64,000 nucleotides of DNA from Helopsaltes ochotensis (lineage: Eukaryota; Chordata; Aves; Passeriformes; Locustellidae), in NCBI GenBank assembly GCA_013400155.1, contig VXBM01000272.1, positions 248,520 to 312,519 of the forward strand, read 5' to 3'. Numbering within the stretch: the stretch's first letter is position 1; each line of letters opens with the position of its first letter. The notes under the pieces are model-generated. The model was not told where the DNA came from. It did not search any database and worked only from the letters and a program-made list of their open reading frames with translations. A program made the translations under genes and the position numbers. Shown one piece after another: positions 13,311-26,900 of the stretch.

Positions 13311-13783
13311 CCTGTAATTGGAGGAGGAAGTAGATATCTCATAATTTTTGCTTCATCAGTCCTACCTATGAAATTGTGTTTAAAAAAAATCTGAGCTTTT
13401 TCTGTGGACTCTGCAGTGAAAGAAAACAACATCCAAGGAAGTTTCAGAGGTTTATTTTCTGTTTATGCTCTGCTAGAGTACAAAAGTTCTTAACAATTAT
13501 GAAGGGTTTGAGCCCCCCGATAAAAAGAAGTGAGATATTCTGTGGATGTCTTTTGGAGTTTACAAGACCCGTGTTCTTCTCTAGTTAACAGTTGGACCTG
13601 ACTTGGAGAGACATTACAGAATCTAATGCAACCTAAATTAACAATGAAACCTTCCTGCATAAATTGCAGAGCTGAAGTTTGTGGTGTGTACTGTGAGTGG
13701 CTTCTCTACCCCCCTATTTGATACAAACCCCAACGTTTTTACCAAGTTAAAGGTCCAAGCATTCAATGATGAAAAAAGAAAGG
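13311..13783 (+). other. USP9X: Intron 1 spacer before the 13.8 kb CR1
   Basis: Unique AT-rich sequence; nothing recognised. Confidence 0.5.
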
Positions 13784-14200
13784 AGCCTTGAACACTGCCA
13801 GGGTTGGGCTTCCACAACCTCCCCGGCCCGTGTGTTCCAGTGTCTCACCATCCTCAAACTAAAAAATTTAACCTAAATTTCCCCTCTTTCAGTTTGTGCC
13901 CATGAGTCCTTTTCCTGTCACTATCATTCCTGATGGAGCTGCTCTCCAGTTTCCCTGTAGACCCCCCTGAGATACTGGAAAGTTGCTGTAAGGTCTCGAC
14001 TCAACCTTCTCTTCTCCAGGCTGACCAGTCCCAACTTTCTCAGCCTGTCTTTATTAGGGAGATGCTCCACTGCTCTTACTAACTTATTGTGGCCTCCTCT
14101 GGACTTGCTCCAACACTGCCTTGTCCTTGGAACGTGTACACAGAACTGTACACAGCACTCTCAAGTGGGGTCTCAGCAGAGCAGAGGAGGAGAATCAAAA
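13784..14200 (-). mobile_element. CR1 LINE fragment
   Basis: A minus-strand CR1 3' portion. The reverse complement contains the conserved CR1 end of the RT frame and the start of the 3' UTR, for example the segment at 14010-14120 around 'ttctccaggctgaccag' and 'ctcagcctgtcttt'. It is 5'-truncated and heavily mutated, with no open frame. Confidence 0.85.
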
Positions 14201-17044
14201 GATGTTAGAGACTTACCTGAATTCCTGTACTGCATTGTAACATGCTTAAATTTACAGGAAAAAAACAGAGTTTAAAAAAAAATGAACCTTTATTAAATGA
14301 AACCAGAATTATTAACATGATTTTAACGAACAGGAGCACGTTTCCTAGCCAAGCCCTTCACCTAGAAATTCACAATTTCATACTGTTAATATATTACCAA
14401 TTATGTATCTAAAACTATAAAATTGCTAATAAATCTTGCACATGACACATTGCAGAGTAATGGGAGTTATCTGGTAAGCTTGGCACAATAAAATGGGCAC
14501 TAACAAAGCAAGTGTCAGGTCATTTACCTAGAAAAAAACACATACAGAAAACTTTGTTTACATTGATGAACATGGCAAAAAGCACAGTTATTTTACAAAA
14601 GCAACTGCCTGTGAGCACCACAATTGTATGTTTGTAGAAATAATAAATCTTAGCACTGTCTTTTTAATATAGACATGTAATTTTGGCCACAGAACTGATA
14701 AGAAACTTGTGAGTTACAGCCTTTTACGTCTAGAAAAAACATAAGTAGCTGAAAAGTTCTCCCTCCACACCAATTTGCTGCCCCAGTGGGATGAATCAAA
14801 TATCTGAGCCCATTAGAGAATGTGAGAGACAGTCCATTGCCAAGGTAGCCTGGCTGTTCTGGGGTTTGCAACTATTTATCTACTCCCTTGCAGTTAGGGA
14901 ATAAAGATGTCCTTTTAAGATTGCTATTTCTATTCTCTTTGACTTTTGGGCTTATCAGAGAAGAAAAAGAACTGAGAAATCGGCAGACAAGAACTGCACA
15001 AACTGTACTTTTAACTGGCACTTTCCTTTCAAAAAAAGTCAGAACTGCCAATCAGGCACACAAACAAAATCAGGAAGGGCAGGAGAACCTACCTTTTCCT
15101 CCAGCTTTTGAGAATTGGTACAGCATTTCCTACACACGACATGAGTATCTCCTCCTTGGTTCTGAAACTGCAAATTATAAATACAGTAAAGCATTATTTG
15201 AGCTAGGAGCCTTTAAGCTGTGAACTTCACAACCAGAACCAATATACCTAAGATATGTTTTTTGCAGGTCTTTTAGCTTGTGATGCACAAAAACATTTGA
15301 CTGCTTGAATTAGCACACAGAGCTAAGAAAAGCTGCTGATCCCACTCCTACCTATACAGATACATTTTCAATCAAAAGTAACGTATGTACAGCGAAACCA
15401 TCTTTAAACATAACTCCTAAAGCACAAATGATAAAGAGTAACATGTTCAGTGAAAATGTTCTTTGTACCAAGTGAAAAGGGAGGATGCCAAATGCATTCC
15501 CACAACCCTGGGACTGCTTTGTGCTCAAGTGTGTTGGATGGTGAACTTTGCTCGGTAGCTTGCAGAGGTGTAGCTGTCACATCCATTTTTGAATTGGGTG
15601 AATCCAGGACCAAACTATGGATTTAATAATCAGAAGTAAGGGACCAAGAGCATTTAATCTGTCTTCAATGCAAACTTTAGACATACTGTTTTCTTGAAGA
15701 AGTGATAGATATAATGATACAATAACAATTACTACATAGCTGATAGATTACCAACTGCAAATGTATTCCTTGTCCAAACTGTTCTACAGTCCCAAAAAGG
15801 ACTGGGTTTGCAGTTGGATCTGAAGTATCAACTCAATCCTAATTGTCTCTGTTGCCAAGAATATGGGTTTTTTTGGGTTGCAGAAGGACAGCTTTGTGCA
15901 TAGATAAACTGTAGCCTAATTGGAAAAAATACAACGTAACCGTGTGAATTGGGTCTTACTGAAACAGATTATATACTGCAGTTCTTTGATATTTTTTGTT
16001 GTTTTAGTTTTGAAGGTGTTTCCTGCTGTAACTTGTTCTATTAATACAAGGTAAAAGGAAGTGTTTCCCACTTCTTTGCATGTTCATTGGGAATTCAAGA
16101 AAAGAGCTTTATAGTAAGTGAAAGTCACAGTTCAAAACACATAAGCATTTTAAAATAGATTTTTACATTTACTAGATAGAAGTCACTTAGTAAGTTTGCT
16201 TTTCTTAGGTTCCAGTGTGTGCATTTACCAGTGGTTTTTGTATTTACTGGGTTGTGTTCTTGAAAAGTCTGGGTTTTTTACTGTCACAACTAAAACTTTC
16301 ATCTCCCACTATAAAACCCTATATTATTTAGCTACTTACCAGTGCCTTGAATGTAGTTTTTTCATTGCTGAGAAGTATTTAGACCAGTAATTTAAATAAT
16401 AGAATTTTAGGGGCTGTGCACTCAGATACACTGAATATGCTTGAGGATGTATTCTGATAGCAGTTGAAGCAGTGTAGCTCCCAGTGAAGGCTCCTGAGTG
16501 AAGGAATGGTCCTACAGCATGAGAGGCTCAGTCTTGCTCAGCTCTTTGATAGCAGCCTGAGACATGCACCTGGGGAAAAGCGTGACAGCAGGGCCACAGC
16601 TCCCTGAGGGGAGCTCAGTTAATTGCCTTAACATTTGGTGGATTTTTGTGTGAGGCATTGACTGGGTGCTGTATATTTGGATTCGTCTCTGTTTATGGTC
16701 ACATGAGCAAAACACCTCTTCAGAACAGGAGCTGAAACTATTTTTTCCTACCTGGTAGCCAGAACTAAGTGTGTGATCTGAAGGCTTGTCCTTTCGTTAC
16801 ATTATTGTCAAAAAGCATTGTAAGTAAACAGGGGTGCACTGTCTGACTGTTACACGTCCCAACAATTATGGGCAGGCAAGTTTCTTTTGGAGAAAGACGC
16901 TGCTGCCCTCAGTTCCCTTTCAGGGCCTGGCCTTCAGCAATTGCTGCTTTGAAGCAAGACGGTCCTTTGATGTAAAGGGTTTCCTTTTTCATTTTAAGAC
17001 TTTTGGGAAGTTACTGTATGTGGAAGCACCTCTCCTCTGAAGAC
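14201..17044 (+). other. USP9X: Intron 1 spacer between CR1 copies
   Basis: Unique AT-rich sequence with scattered short chance open frames. No exon, RNA gene or recognisable repeat. Confidence 0.6.
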
Positions 17045-17412
17045 ACACTGACAGGCTTGGAGCTGTTTAGCCTGGAGAAGGCTGTGGGGGGACCATAGAA
17101 CTCCTGTAGTATTGAGAGGGGTCTTACAGGAAAGCAGGAGAGGGACCTATGGCAAAGGCATAGGACAGGGAGAGTGGCTTTAAACTAAGAGTACGTTTAG
17201 AGTAGATGTTAGGAAGAAATTATTTCCTGTAGTGAAACACTGGTGCAGGTTTCCCAGAGAAGCTGTGGGTGCCCCATCCCTGGAAGTGTTCAAGGCCAGG
17301 TTGGATTGAAGGAGCACCTGGTCTAGCGGAGGGTGTCCTGTCCATGGCAGGGGGTTGGAGCTGGATGATCTCTGCAGTTCCTTCCAACCCAAACCATTCT
17401 GTTATGCTATGA
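17045..17412 (+). mobile_element. CR1 LINE 3' end
   Basis: A + strand CR1 3' terminus. It carries the standard run from 'taggaagaaat' (17210) through 'cccatccctggaagtgttca' (17273) to the terminal 'ccttccaacccaaaccattc' (17380) and a degenerate terminal octamer repeat ending near 17411. Its intact 3' end and truncated 5' end are typical of CR1 insertions. Confidence 0.93.
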
Positions 17413-19779
17413 AATAAGTTAATGTTTTGAGTATCAGCTTTGCTGCCTTGATGTGCAGAGCCAAATCCTCTTGTCAGCCTTGGCTTGAATACAGTTTGTT
17501 TTGATGAGAATTTCTTGGACTTTAAGTTCGGAAGTTCACTTTCTGTGCTCTTACTGCTTGCTTAAACTCCTGTGAATGCTGCATGTAGGAGCATCTTATA
17601 CAAGGTGAAGCTGGATACTGTTAAGTAGACATATCTTAACTGAGCTTAGTCCCAACACCAAGTTTTAAAATTAAAAAGAAAATAGTCCTGAAAGAACTGA
17701 AGTATGTTTCATTCGGGACAATTCCCCTTTATTTTATTATGTGAATTTGAGGGCAAAGACATTTGTATGTTTGTGTGGATGTTCTCAATGTTCCAGAAAC
17801 TTATGCTTATTAATTGACTTAATTTCAAGTGTATGATGAGGAACAATCACCAAGAAAAGTTTCTTGAAGTAACCTATTTTTCAATGAGAATAGTTTTAGT
17901 TTGTAACTACTACAGTTACTCTGTCTTGTTGTGTACCATTAAGACGCTTACTGCTTTGCACTGAAGTTGGAACCTGATGCAGTTCACCAAGTCTCATATG
18001 CACTCACTTCTTTAGGAGGAGAAAGAATTTAAAGGGTGTTTATTTGTATTTATTGCATTAAAGGGTATTTATTTTATTCTGGTAATATATGCTGTGTGAG
18101 ATAACATTTTCTCATTGCTGCTTATCAGGTATTTTTTAAATGTTGGAAGTTAGGTACTTTTTTCTGTACTGAATAGTAGCTTAATGACAGGTTTGGCATT
18201 AATCATTGAATGCATTTCATGTGCATGTCAGTGTAAATGAGCGAAATGCTGCGACCTTCGGTTCTCTATTCTGAATATGTAAATAATTTCCTCCTTCCTG
18301 AATGATACAAGACATGGGGAGGAAAGAAAAAGGAAAATGTGTGGGAGTGTGTATATATTGTAACTCCTGAATTGGGTCAGTGTTACAGATTTGGGGGAGG
18401 TGTTTCTAGTTGAGAAGTTGTTCTGGTCGAAATAAAGGAATAGGGTAGAAGTCTAGAATTTTTAAATTAGAATTACATCATAATCCTTGTGATGATTCAG
18501 TACTTATTAAGGTTTTAAGAAGGCAGTTCCTAGAATCCTGGATGAAACAAATCAGTGATACCTTTCAACCCCAAATTTGTGTTGCTGCTGTTAAGGCTTT
18601 TTGCAGTACAGCACTTGTGATGAGGCATGCGTGTGAGCTCCCTTTTCGTGGGAACATCATCCTGTAAATAAATTGCTGTATGGTTGTTAGAAAGCTCTGT
18701 TGCTACATGTTAAGCAGACTCTTACGCTGGCATTCATTGTTACCACATGGCAAAGAAGATTTTGTGACATATGTCCTCACTTGTGTATAACCAGAGTACT
18801 TTAGTTAAAGGAAAAATAGGTCTGTCCTACTGGGTAGGGCTTAGGTAATGCTCATGAATAATAAAATGTATTTTGAGGTCTGCCTCTGTCATCTGGCACC
18901 TTGCATTTGTGTTTTTCTGAGACTCTGTATTGTAAGCAGCTAATTCAGGGAAAAAGGCAGTATGTATTGGGGTATTTCAGTTACTTTTGAAGAGGAGACT
19001 TCGAGAAACTCAAATGAAGGTCATTCTACAAGTCAACTGTATCAGAAAATTTTGTTTGTTCCTTTACCATTGCATGTTAAGATGCCATCCTTTGTGTTTG
19101 CTGTGACACGTTATCATGTAACAGAGTACTGTGTACCTATTTGCTTCTTACCACCACTTCTCCAGGAACCCACATCTGATTTTTTTACCCTGACTTTTGA
19201 AAAGGTGTTTGATTTCTCCCCAAAACAAAAATAACCTATTCTGCCATGTAGGCAGGAGATTGCAGGCTGTGGTGAGGTTCAGGTGTGCAGCTGTACTGGA
19301 TGGTTGAGCCTGGAAGCAGAGGCCCCTCCTGGAGGACAGTGCTGTGCCTGCTGTCCTCCGTGTGGGCGGGAGGGGCTCTCTTGGAATGCTGCTTGCCCTG
19401 GGTGCTGCCTTCTGAATGGGGACCATACAGAGTAAAAAAATCTACAGTTCTCTTTTTCTGGGGCTACTGAAAATCCAAGGAGTCAGGTGGAGCAAAAACT
19501 GGCTGTCACCTACAATTTAGTGGTGAATCAGGGTGACATAAGGAGAAAACACGGAAAAACGTGTCAAATAGGAATTTTCTCAGTTGGCATCAAAAACAAG
19601 CGTCAGTGGGATTCATTTGACTCAGTCTTCATAACCTCATACATTGCTTGATTAGCAGTGGAGGAGTGAGTTTGTCACTTAACAGGGTTCTGTCTCCATC
19701 TTGACCCTGTGTTCACGCATCCGTTCAAAGCTCTGGGTAAAGGTGGCAATTTTTTTTTTTTATGGGGTTTGTACCTGGT
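17413..19779 (+). other. USP9X: Intron 1 spacer (no gene seen)
   Basis: AT-rich unique sequence. A slightly GC-richer patch at 19260-19430 contains overlapping short frames on both strands but no splice or codon evidence of an exon. Confidence 0.55.
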
Positions 19780-20495
19780 ATAGGGCAACCCTGGATGTAT
19801 GGATAGACTGGAGAGTGAGGTACTGGAAGGGCAGTGCTGCAGAAAGGGACCTGGGAGTCCTGGTCAATGGAGAGTTGAATGTGGGTCAGCAGTGCCCTGC
19901 AGCCAGGAGGGACATCTCTGTCCTGAGGGGCATCAGGCCCAGCATCGCCAGCAGGGCAAGGGAGGGGATTGTCCCACTGTGCTCTGGGGCAGCCTCACCC
20001 TAAGTTGGTGCACAACGATGGAAGAAAGACATTTAGTTTTTAGAGAATGTCCAAAGGGGAGCCATGAGGATGCTGAAGAGCTTTGAGGGGAGGCGTGTGA
20101 GGAGGGGCCGAGGGCACTTGGTCTGTCCAGCCTGGAGGAGACTGAGGGCAGCCCTCACTGCAGGTGCAGCTTCCCCTGAGGGGAGGAGCAGGGACAGGCA
20201 CTGATCTCTGCTCTGTGGTGACAGTGACAGGACCCAGGGAATGGCCTGAGGTTGTGTCAGGGGAGGTTAAGGCTGGGTATGAGGAAAAGGTTCTTCCCCC
20301 AGAGGGTGCTTGGGCACTGAACAGGCTTCCCAGGGCAGTGGTCACAGCACCAGCCTGACAGAGCTCAAGAAACATTTGGCCAATATTCTTGGGCACATGG
20401 TGTGACTCCTGGGGATGGATCTGTACCAAGCCAGGAGTGGAACTTGATGATCCTTGTGGGGCTTTCCAACTCAGCATATTCTGTTGATTCTGGGA
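19780..20495 (+). mobile_element. CR1 LINE with RT C-terminal remnant and 3' UTR
   Basis: A + strand CR1 carrying the C-terminal part of the ORF2 reverse transcriptase (peptide motif ERDLGVLVNGELNV, then ISVLRGIRPSIASRAREG) followed by the subfamily 3' UTR ending 'ccttgtggggctttccaact' near 20470. The frame is broken before the 3' UTR. It belongs to the same subfamily as the copy at 62130-63186, with long near-identical stretches. Confidence 0.92.
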
Positions 20496-23400
20496 TAGTG
20501 TGCTGAATCCAAAATCAGAAATAGTAGAAATGAAATGTATATAAAAGCTAACATAGAGTATCCGTTAGAATTCAGTTTTAATTGTTCTGTTGGGCTGTCT
20601 GTACACTTAAAACCAGTATGTCACTGCATCAGTTTACATTTTTTTGTAAATTATCAAATTAATTATAAATAGGTATGAAGGCTATTCTTGAGCTGGGCCA
20701 AACTCTGCTGTGGTGCTTTGTAACTCTAAAAAATTGAAATTGAATAGTCTGAATTAAAGAAGTGATGGGAATTCAAAGTTTCATGGTTAATTAGTCTTAG
20801 ATTAAAGCAGTGGTGTGTTCTCTGTGAGGATGCAGTTTGATGTTTTCTCTGAAACATAAATGGTAAATGAATGGCTGAAAACAGGACTGGTAAACCACTG
20901 CCTTCTAATACTGTTTAAATTGCATGAATTGGATTATAATTGCATTTACCAAAATATGTTTGTATATTCTGTAATTAAGGGAAAATACCTGAACAAGGAT
21001 ATCCCTGCAATTGAGAACATGCAGATACTACAAGAAGCAGTCAGATGATTTATTGGAGGTGGAGTGTTTTTAGTTAACTGCAGCATAACTTGACGTTACT
21101 ATTGTGTGTCTTGAGGACATCACACAAATTTGGAGGGAGAAGTGATGAACTCGCTTAGGAAGTTGGCTTTGTCTAATGCACGTGACTAAGACAAGTGAAA
21201 TTCTGTGGAAGCCCTGAAATACACTTTCCTGGGAATGTAATTTAAATAATTTGCATGGAGAATCATGATTAGACTCTTAAGCAAACAATCTCTAAATAAT
21301 AATAAGAAAAGATAGATTAGTCCTTCATGTAAATGTTTTATATTTGCTAGCATATACAAAATTCATAGTATTTTCTTAGATTTTGTTTCATTCTATGACT
21401 TTGCAAGATTTTGAATAAATTGGCTATTTCAGCAGTAGCTTTCTTTTGTCTCCTCATTAAGTTGTGCTACTTGCCTTGAGCAAAATGGAAGTTACAAGAA
21501 TGCTTTGCCCACATCCTTCAGCTAAGCACAGATGCAAAAATCTGAGGGTAAATTCATGCTCATGTCAGTCAGTCTGACAGGAGAGCTGCAGTTTGTCCTG
21601 GTTCCCTGGCTGGCATTAGGGTGAGTACTCTCTGGCCTTGCAGTGCACCACTTCAGATAATTAAAGAAACTGAAAAATAATTAGTCTTTGTATATTTGGT
21701 GGGGTTTTGTTGTTGTTTCCTTTAGTACTCTGAACCAGCTCATTTCATGATAATTCAGCCCAAAGCATTAGAATAGGGAAGAGACGAAATCAAGCAGCTT
21801 GTCCTTGGCATCAGCTATTGTGGAACTGCAGCTGCTGGTGGACACTTCTGCCTGCAGTTTAAGCCAGCCTGGACCAGGATTGCTGCTGAAATGAGCTGTT
21901 CTACCCTTTTCCTGCTTCTCTGCTGCCTGGCTCCTTGTGCCAGCACAAGTCTTTTATGTGGCCGTTGTGTGCCCCAGCCCTGTTAAGGAAGAATGGGGGT
22001 GATTAAAGAAGGTTTATTGTGGTGGTGGTTGGCTTAGGGCCGCAGAAGAGTGCAGTGTGAGTTGACAGCAGTTTGATTTCACTGGTTTGTGTGAGTACCT
22101 CAAAACCTCCATCAGGCAGTGCAGGGGAACTGACTGCATTGAACTGCAGTAGACTGCAGTGTGTGTGTATGTATATATTGTGGCAGGAAACTTACTCTTG
22201 CTGGTACTTTCTACTTAGTGATCTTATAAACATCAGTAGAAAACAATTAAATACTCAGGAGGCATTTTTTAAAAAGTGTGGATCAAATACCAAATACATG
22301 CATTTTAAAAATTGCATTTCAAAAATCAGTTTTTTTCTAAAGTAAGTTTTGAGTTGGTAATGCATTTGTTCTGGGCTTAGTAGGCTTACTAAGCCTTATG
22401 AATATGAACTATGGAAGCTAGAGATGGATTACAATGGACTGTTTTGAAACAATACAATTTTATTCAAAAATGAACATTATTCTAGTGACATTATTAGAGA
22501 TCTCTAAGTTTGTTGGTGCTGTTAATATTGGAGACTGGGTAGAGGAGTTAGAGTGTATTCAGTCAGTTTTTATTGTATATGTAATGCCTTGCAAATTCAC
22601 ACAAAGAAAAGATTTTAAAGTGTCTTGGAGAACGATAACAGCACTGAAACTTAACTTGAGATGAGACATCGTTATAAAACACTTAGGAATATGCATAGTG
22701 TTACAACAGAAATTTCACTCCAGTTGTTAACCTGAGGTTTTGGTGATTGGATCAGGAACTCAGCACTGCCAAATGCATCTTGCTGGAAGCTCATACAACT
22801 CTTTGTTTCACCTTACTTGGCTTTTTAACTTTCTGAGAACTGTTTTTGTTTTATGTGGTGCTTGCAAGTCTGAGTTGCTCTGGGAAATTACATTTCAGCT
22901 TCTGTGGTTATACAGTGCCTGGTGGTATAGAGTGGAATTGCTGTTATAACTTAGCGCATCTCTTTTTGTCTGTATATAACACAGTGAATATGGAGCTGTT
23001 GGTGTACCATTACAAGTTCAAGAAATCTGATGTCACAATTGGTAGTAGGGCCGAAAGGCCAGTGGCCCCAGGCTTTCATAGGTACATGGTGGATAAAGGG
23101 AATACAGGTCAAATTCCCTGGGTGAATACTGATGTGCTAAGAGGAGTTTGGCTGCAGGGTCTCTATTAGTCTCAGCTGAGGTATAATCAGTCTCTTAAAA
23201 CTCCCTCTGACATCTGCAGTTAGCCAGTGTCAGGAGGAGAGTATTGGAAAAGATTACAAATTTGGCTTTTTAGGCTCTTAATCAGGTCATTTCTATACAG
23301 ACCTTGAGCAACACCATGAATTCAGATGGGGAATCTGCTGTAGGAATTCAGGTACAAAAGAGTCAGAGTAAACAGCTGCACACATTTACTCTGAATGTAA

Positions 23401-23662
23401 ACAGTCACACATTTTAAATGTGTGTCAGTCTCTTAATGGTATAAAGGTGATTATATGTGTAATTTTTACTTAAAACATTAAAATAATGTTAAATATTTCA
23501 AATGTGACTTTGTCAGTTGTATTCAATAAAAAGAAATGCCAAGTCTAAAATAGAAGATTCTCTATAGCAGTGTATTTGTTTCTGTAATGTTCTTTTACAG
23601 GTGTGGATTATGTTTCAATGTATGTATTAATACAGGATATTTTCTTTTTTTGCCCCTTCCAG
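20496..23662 (+). other. USP9X: Intron 1, last part (no gene seen)
   Basis: Unique AT-rich sequence leading to the exon 2 acceptor. A small GT/AT-rich run lies near 22160. The polypyrimidine tract and AG at 23641-23662 end the intron. Confidence 0.6.
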
Positions 23663-23820
23663 GTTATGCAATGGTCTCTGCAAGATGGCATGTTCTTGAG
23701 TTGGAGCATTTTAAGGCAAGCATATGCTGGTACTTCAACTTTACTAAGTGGACTATAATTTCTTCTCTCACATCAACTACATAAGCAGACAAAATTGCAA
23801 AGATCTGCCCTGTGTCGAGT
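23663..23820 (+). other. USP9X: USP9X exon 2, 5' UTR portion
   Basis: The pyrimidine tract tttcttttttttgccccttccag-like run at 23641-23662 is a strong 3' splice site, so exon 2 starts at 23663. The 158 nt up to the start codon are untranslated and contain four upstream ATGs (23666, 23671, 23685, 23724) in all three frames. All four terminate before 23821. Confidence 0.85.
23671..23784 (+). promoter_or_regulatory. Upstream ORF in USP9X 5' UTR (37 codons, strong context)
   Basis: The ATG at 23671 has G at -3 and G at +4, a good initiation context. It is in frame with the main start codon but ends at TAA 23782-23784, 36 nt before it. A second uORF (23666-23758, 30 codons) and two minimal ones (23685-23699, 23724-23747) overlap it. 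This arrangement would be expected to reduce or condition initiation at the main ATG. No peptide family was recognised. Confidence 0.6.
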
Positions 23821-23916
23821 ATGACAGCCACGACTCGTGGCTCTCCGGTAGGAGGGAATGATAGCCAGGGCCAGGCTCCTGATGGACAGTCCCAGCCTCC
23901 CCTCCAGCAGAATCAG
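23821..23916 (+). CDS. USP9X: USP9X exon 2 coding part (residues 1-32)
   Basis: Encodes the initiator Met and a low-complexity Gly/Ser/Gln/Pro stretch ending PPLQQNQ. Donor CAG|gtatgg; the exon ends in phase 0. The A at -3 and the match to the known USP9X N-terminus support this ATG rather than the upstream ones. Confidence 0.97.
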
Positions 23917-26900
23917 GTATGGTATTAACAATCAATTCATCTAAAAATAAAGAAATTTGTTCTGTAGAAATAGCGTTCCTGAATTATTTGAATTTCTGGA
24001 GATCTCTAGTTAAGTTGGACATTTTTGTGTGTGTGTCTGGAAGTACAACAATATTTTGAGGGATGAAGACAGTGGTATTGGCAAAGTAAATATGGTTAGA
24101 GAACATGGCATTGCAAAAAATGCTCCCTTTTCAGGCAGTGACATAATTCTTTCAAGTGTACCTGTTTTGGATGAGAAGCCTTCTTGGATTAATACCAGAA
24201 GCTTCCTCAGAACCATGTTGTAGAACCTGCCACAGATTGGTAAAACTACACTACATCTCTGAGTTTGGTTTCTGCTCAGTTCTGCCATAGCACTTTCTAG
24301 ATGAAGCAGCTTACTCAGGTGTCAGTCCTTCCAGAGCAGCTGCATCCGGGCCTCTGTTCATTGTACTTGACTTCCTGAACTGCTTCTCATGTTCCTTGTT
24401 TTCAGAAGAAAAGCAAAAGCTTTCATATCTTGCATCACAGTGTAATGATTCTTTTTTGTTGGGGAAAAAAATACCAGAGAAGATTCTTTTAAACAATATC
24501 CTGTAAAGCCAAAACCATTTAAGTGAAGAGCCACGCTTTGTTATCTCATTCAGTATGAAGATGGTATTTTTTTAATACCGTAAGGTTTAGTGATTGTTCC
24601 TTCCTAGAGTGAATTGTACTTTGATATATGGGGTGGGCTGGCCCTGAACTGCCAAGGAAGGCTTCACTGCTGCTGACTCCTTCTGCCTCAGTGGGATGGG
24701 GAAGAGAACTGGAAGGAAAAAGTTTTGGGCTGAGATGAATGCAGTTTAATAAATGAAGGGGTAGGGGGAAACAAGTGATGCAAGTGCCATCACTCACTAC
24801 CAGCTGATGGATGCCCAACCAGTCCCCAAGCAACAGCTGCCTTGGGAAAAAAAACCCCTTTTGTTTTATTGCCAAGTGTGACGCTCTGTGGCATGGAATA
24901 TCTTCTGGGTCATTTCAGGTCAGCTCTCCCAGTTGTGTCCCCTCCCAGCCTCTTGCCCTGCCAACTGCTGGGGGCAAAGTGGGAATCACAGGGTGGGTAA
25001 CGTTCAAAGGGACAACTGGTGCTCATCTAATCCAGGCTCCCTGCTCAAGCGGGTTTCCCTAGACCACCTTACTGGGAATTGTGACCAGATAATACATCTC
25101 CAGAGAAGGAGACTGCACAACCTCTCAGGGCAATCCATTCCAGTGCTTAGTCAGCCTCACTGTTAAGTTCTTCCTCATGTTCAGGTGAAACTTCTGTGTT
25201 TTAGTTTTTGCCCATTGCCTCTTTTCCTTTTGTTGGGTATCACCAAGCAGAGCCCGGTCCATCCATCCTGACAGATGCCTCCATTGTGACACGTTTCTGC
25301 AGATATTGATGAGGTCCACTCTAAGCCATCTCCAGGTTAAATAGGCCCAGTCCCCTCAGCCTTTCCTCACTGAGATGCTTCAGTTTCTTCATCATCTTTG
25401 CCACTTCTGATGGACCCTCTCCTGGAGCTCCACATCTCTCCTGTCCTGAGGAGCNNNNNNNNNNNNNNNNNNNNNNNNNNNNNNNNNNNNNNNNNNNNNN
25501 NNNNNNNNNNNNNNNNNNNNNNNNNNNNNNNNNNNNNNNNNNNNNNNNNNNNNNNNNNNNNNNNNNNNNNNNNNNNNNNNNNNNNNNNNNNNNNNNNNNN
25601 NNNNNNNNNNNNNNNNNNNNNNNNNNNNNNNNNNNNNNNNNNNNNNNNNNNNNNNNNNNNNNNNNNNNNNNNNNNNNNNNNNNNNNNNNNNNNNNNNNNN
25701 NNNNNNNNNNNNNNNNNNNNNNNNNNNNNNNNNNNNNNNNNNNNNNNNNNNNNNNNNNNNNNNNNNNNNNNNNNNNNNNNNNNNNNNNNNNNNNNNNNNN
25801 NNNNNNNNNNNNNNNNNNNNNNNNNNNNNNNNNNNNNNNNNNNNNNNNNNNNNNNNNNNNNNNNNNNNNNNNNNNNNNNNNNNNNNNNNNNNNNNNNNNN
25901 NNNNNNNNNNNNNNNNNNNNNNNNNNNNNCACTGGTGACAGGCCTCCAGCTGGACCCTGTGCCACTGATTACCAACCTCTGGGATCTGCCAGTTCTCAAC
26001 CCACTCACTGTCCACTCACCCTGCCCTTGCTTCTTGAGTTATTGAATGTGGATGCTGTGAGAGACAGTGTCAGAGCCTTGCTGAAGTCGAGGCAGACAAC
26101 ATCCCCTGCTCTCCCCTCATCCGTCCCGGAAGTTCTTTCGTCATAGGAAGCAATCAGGGTGGTCAAGCATGATTTACCTTTAGTGAATCCATGCTGACCT
26201 CTCCTGATCATCTTCTTGTCTTCCATGTGAGTAGAAGTGGCCTCCAGAGAGAACTATTCTGTCCCATTTCCAAGGGTTGAAGTGAGGTTGACTGTCCCAT
26301 AGTTCCCTGAGTCCACCATCTCGCCCCTACTGAAGACTGGGGTGACATTTGCTTTCTTCCAGCCCTCACACACCTCTCCCACCTCACTGTGGTTCCAGCA
26401 GTTCTCTCAGGCCTTGTGGGTGCATCCCATCAGGGCCCATGGACCTGTGGATATGAAGTTTAATTACATGGTGTCTACCCAGTCTTCTCAACCAAAAGAA
26501 ATTTCCTTCCTCTAGATCTCCTCCCCGGTCTCCTGGCTGAGGCAGCAACAGGACTACATTTTCCCATGTATTTATTTTGGTTGTGATGTATTTGAAGAAG
26601 CCCATGTTACCCTTGACATCCTTAGCCATGTTTTATTACAAGTGAGCCTTGGCTTTCCTCATTGCATTTTTTCATACTCTGATAACATTCCAGGTGGCCT
26701 TTCCTGCTTCTACCTCCTGGTATCTCCTGCCTATATCTGAGTTCTGACAGGAGTTAACAAAGAGAAAAACAGGCCTTGTATCTGTGCCAGCACTGTTCAC
26801 CAACAGACAAAACACTGGTGTGTTCCCAGTGCTGTTTTGGTCACAAATCCAAAACCCAGCACCCTACAGGCTACTGTGAAGAAAATAACACTCCCTGTCA

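Noticed and set aside
20040..20477. 145-codon minus-strand open frame
   Set aside because: Antisense to the CR1 3' UTR at 19.8-20.5 kb; the same frame pattern recurs antisense in the 62-63 kb CR1 copy, showing it is repeat-derived.
25321..26045. Long frames spanning the N run
   Set aside because: Their length is created by undefined bases; the real sequence on both sides is CR1.
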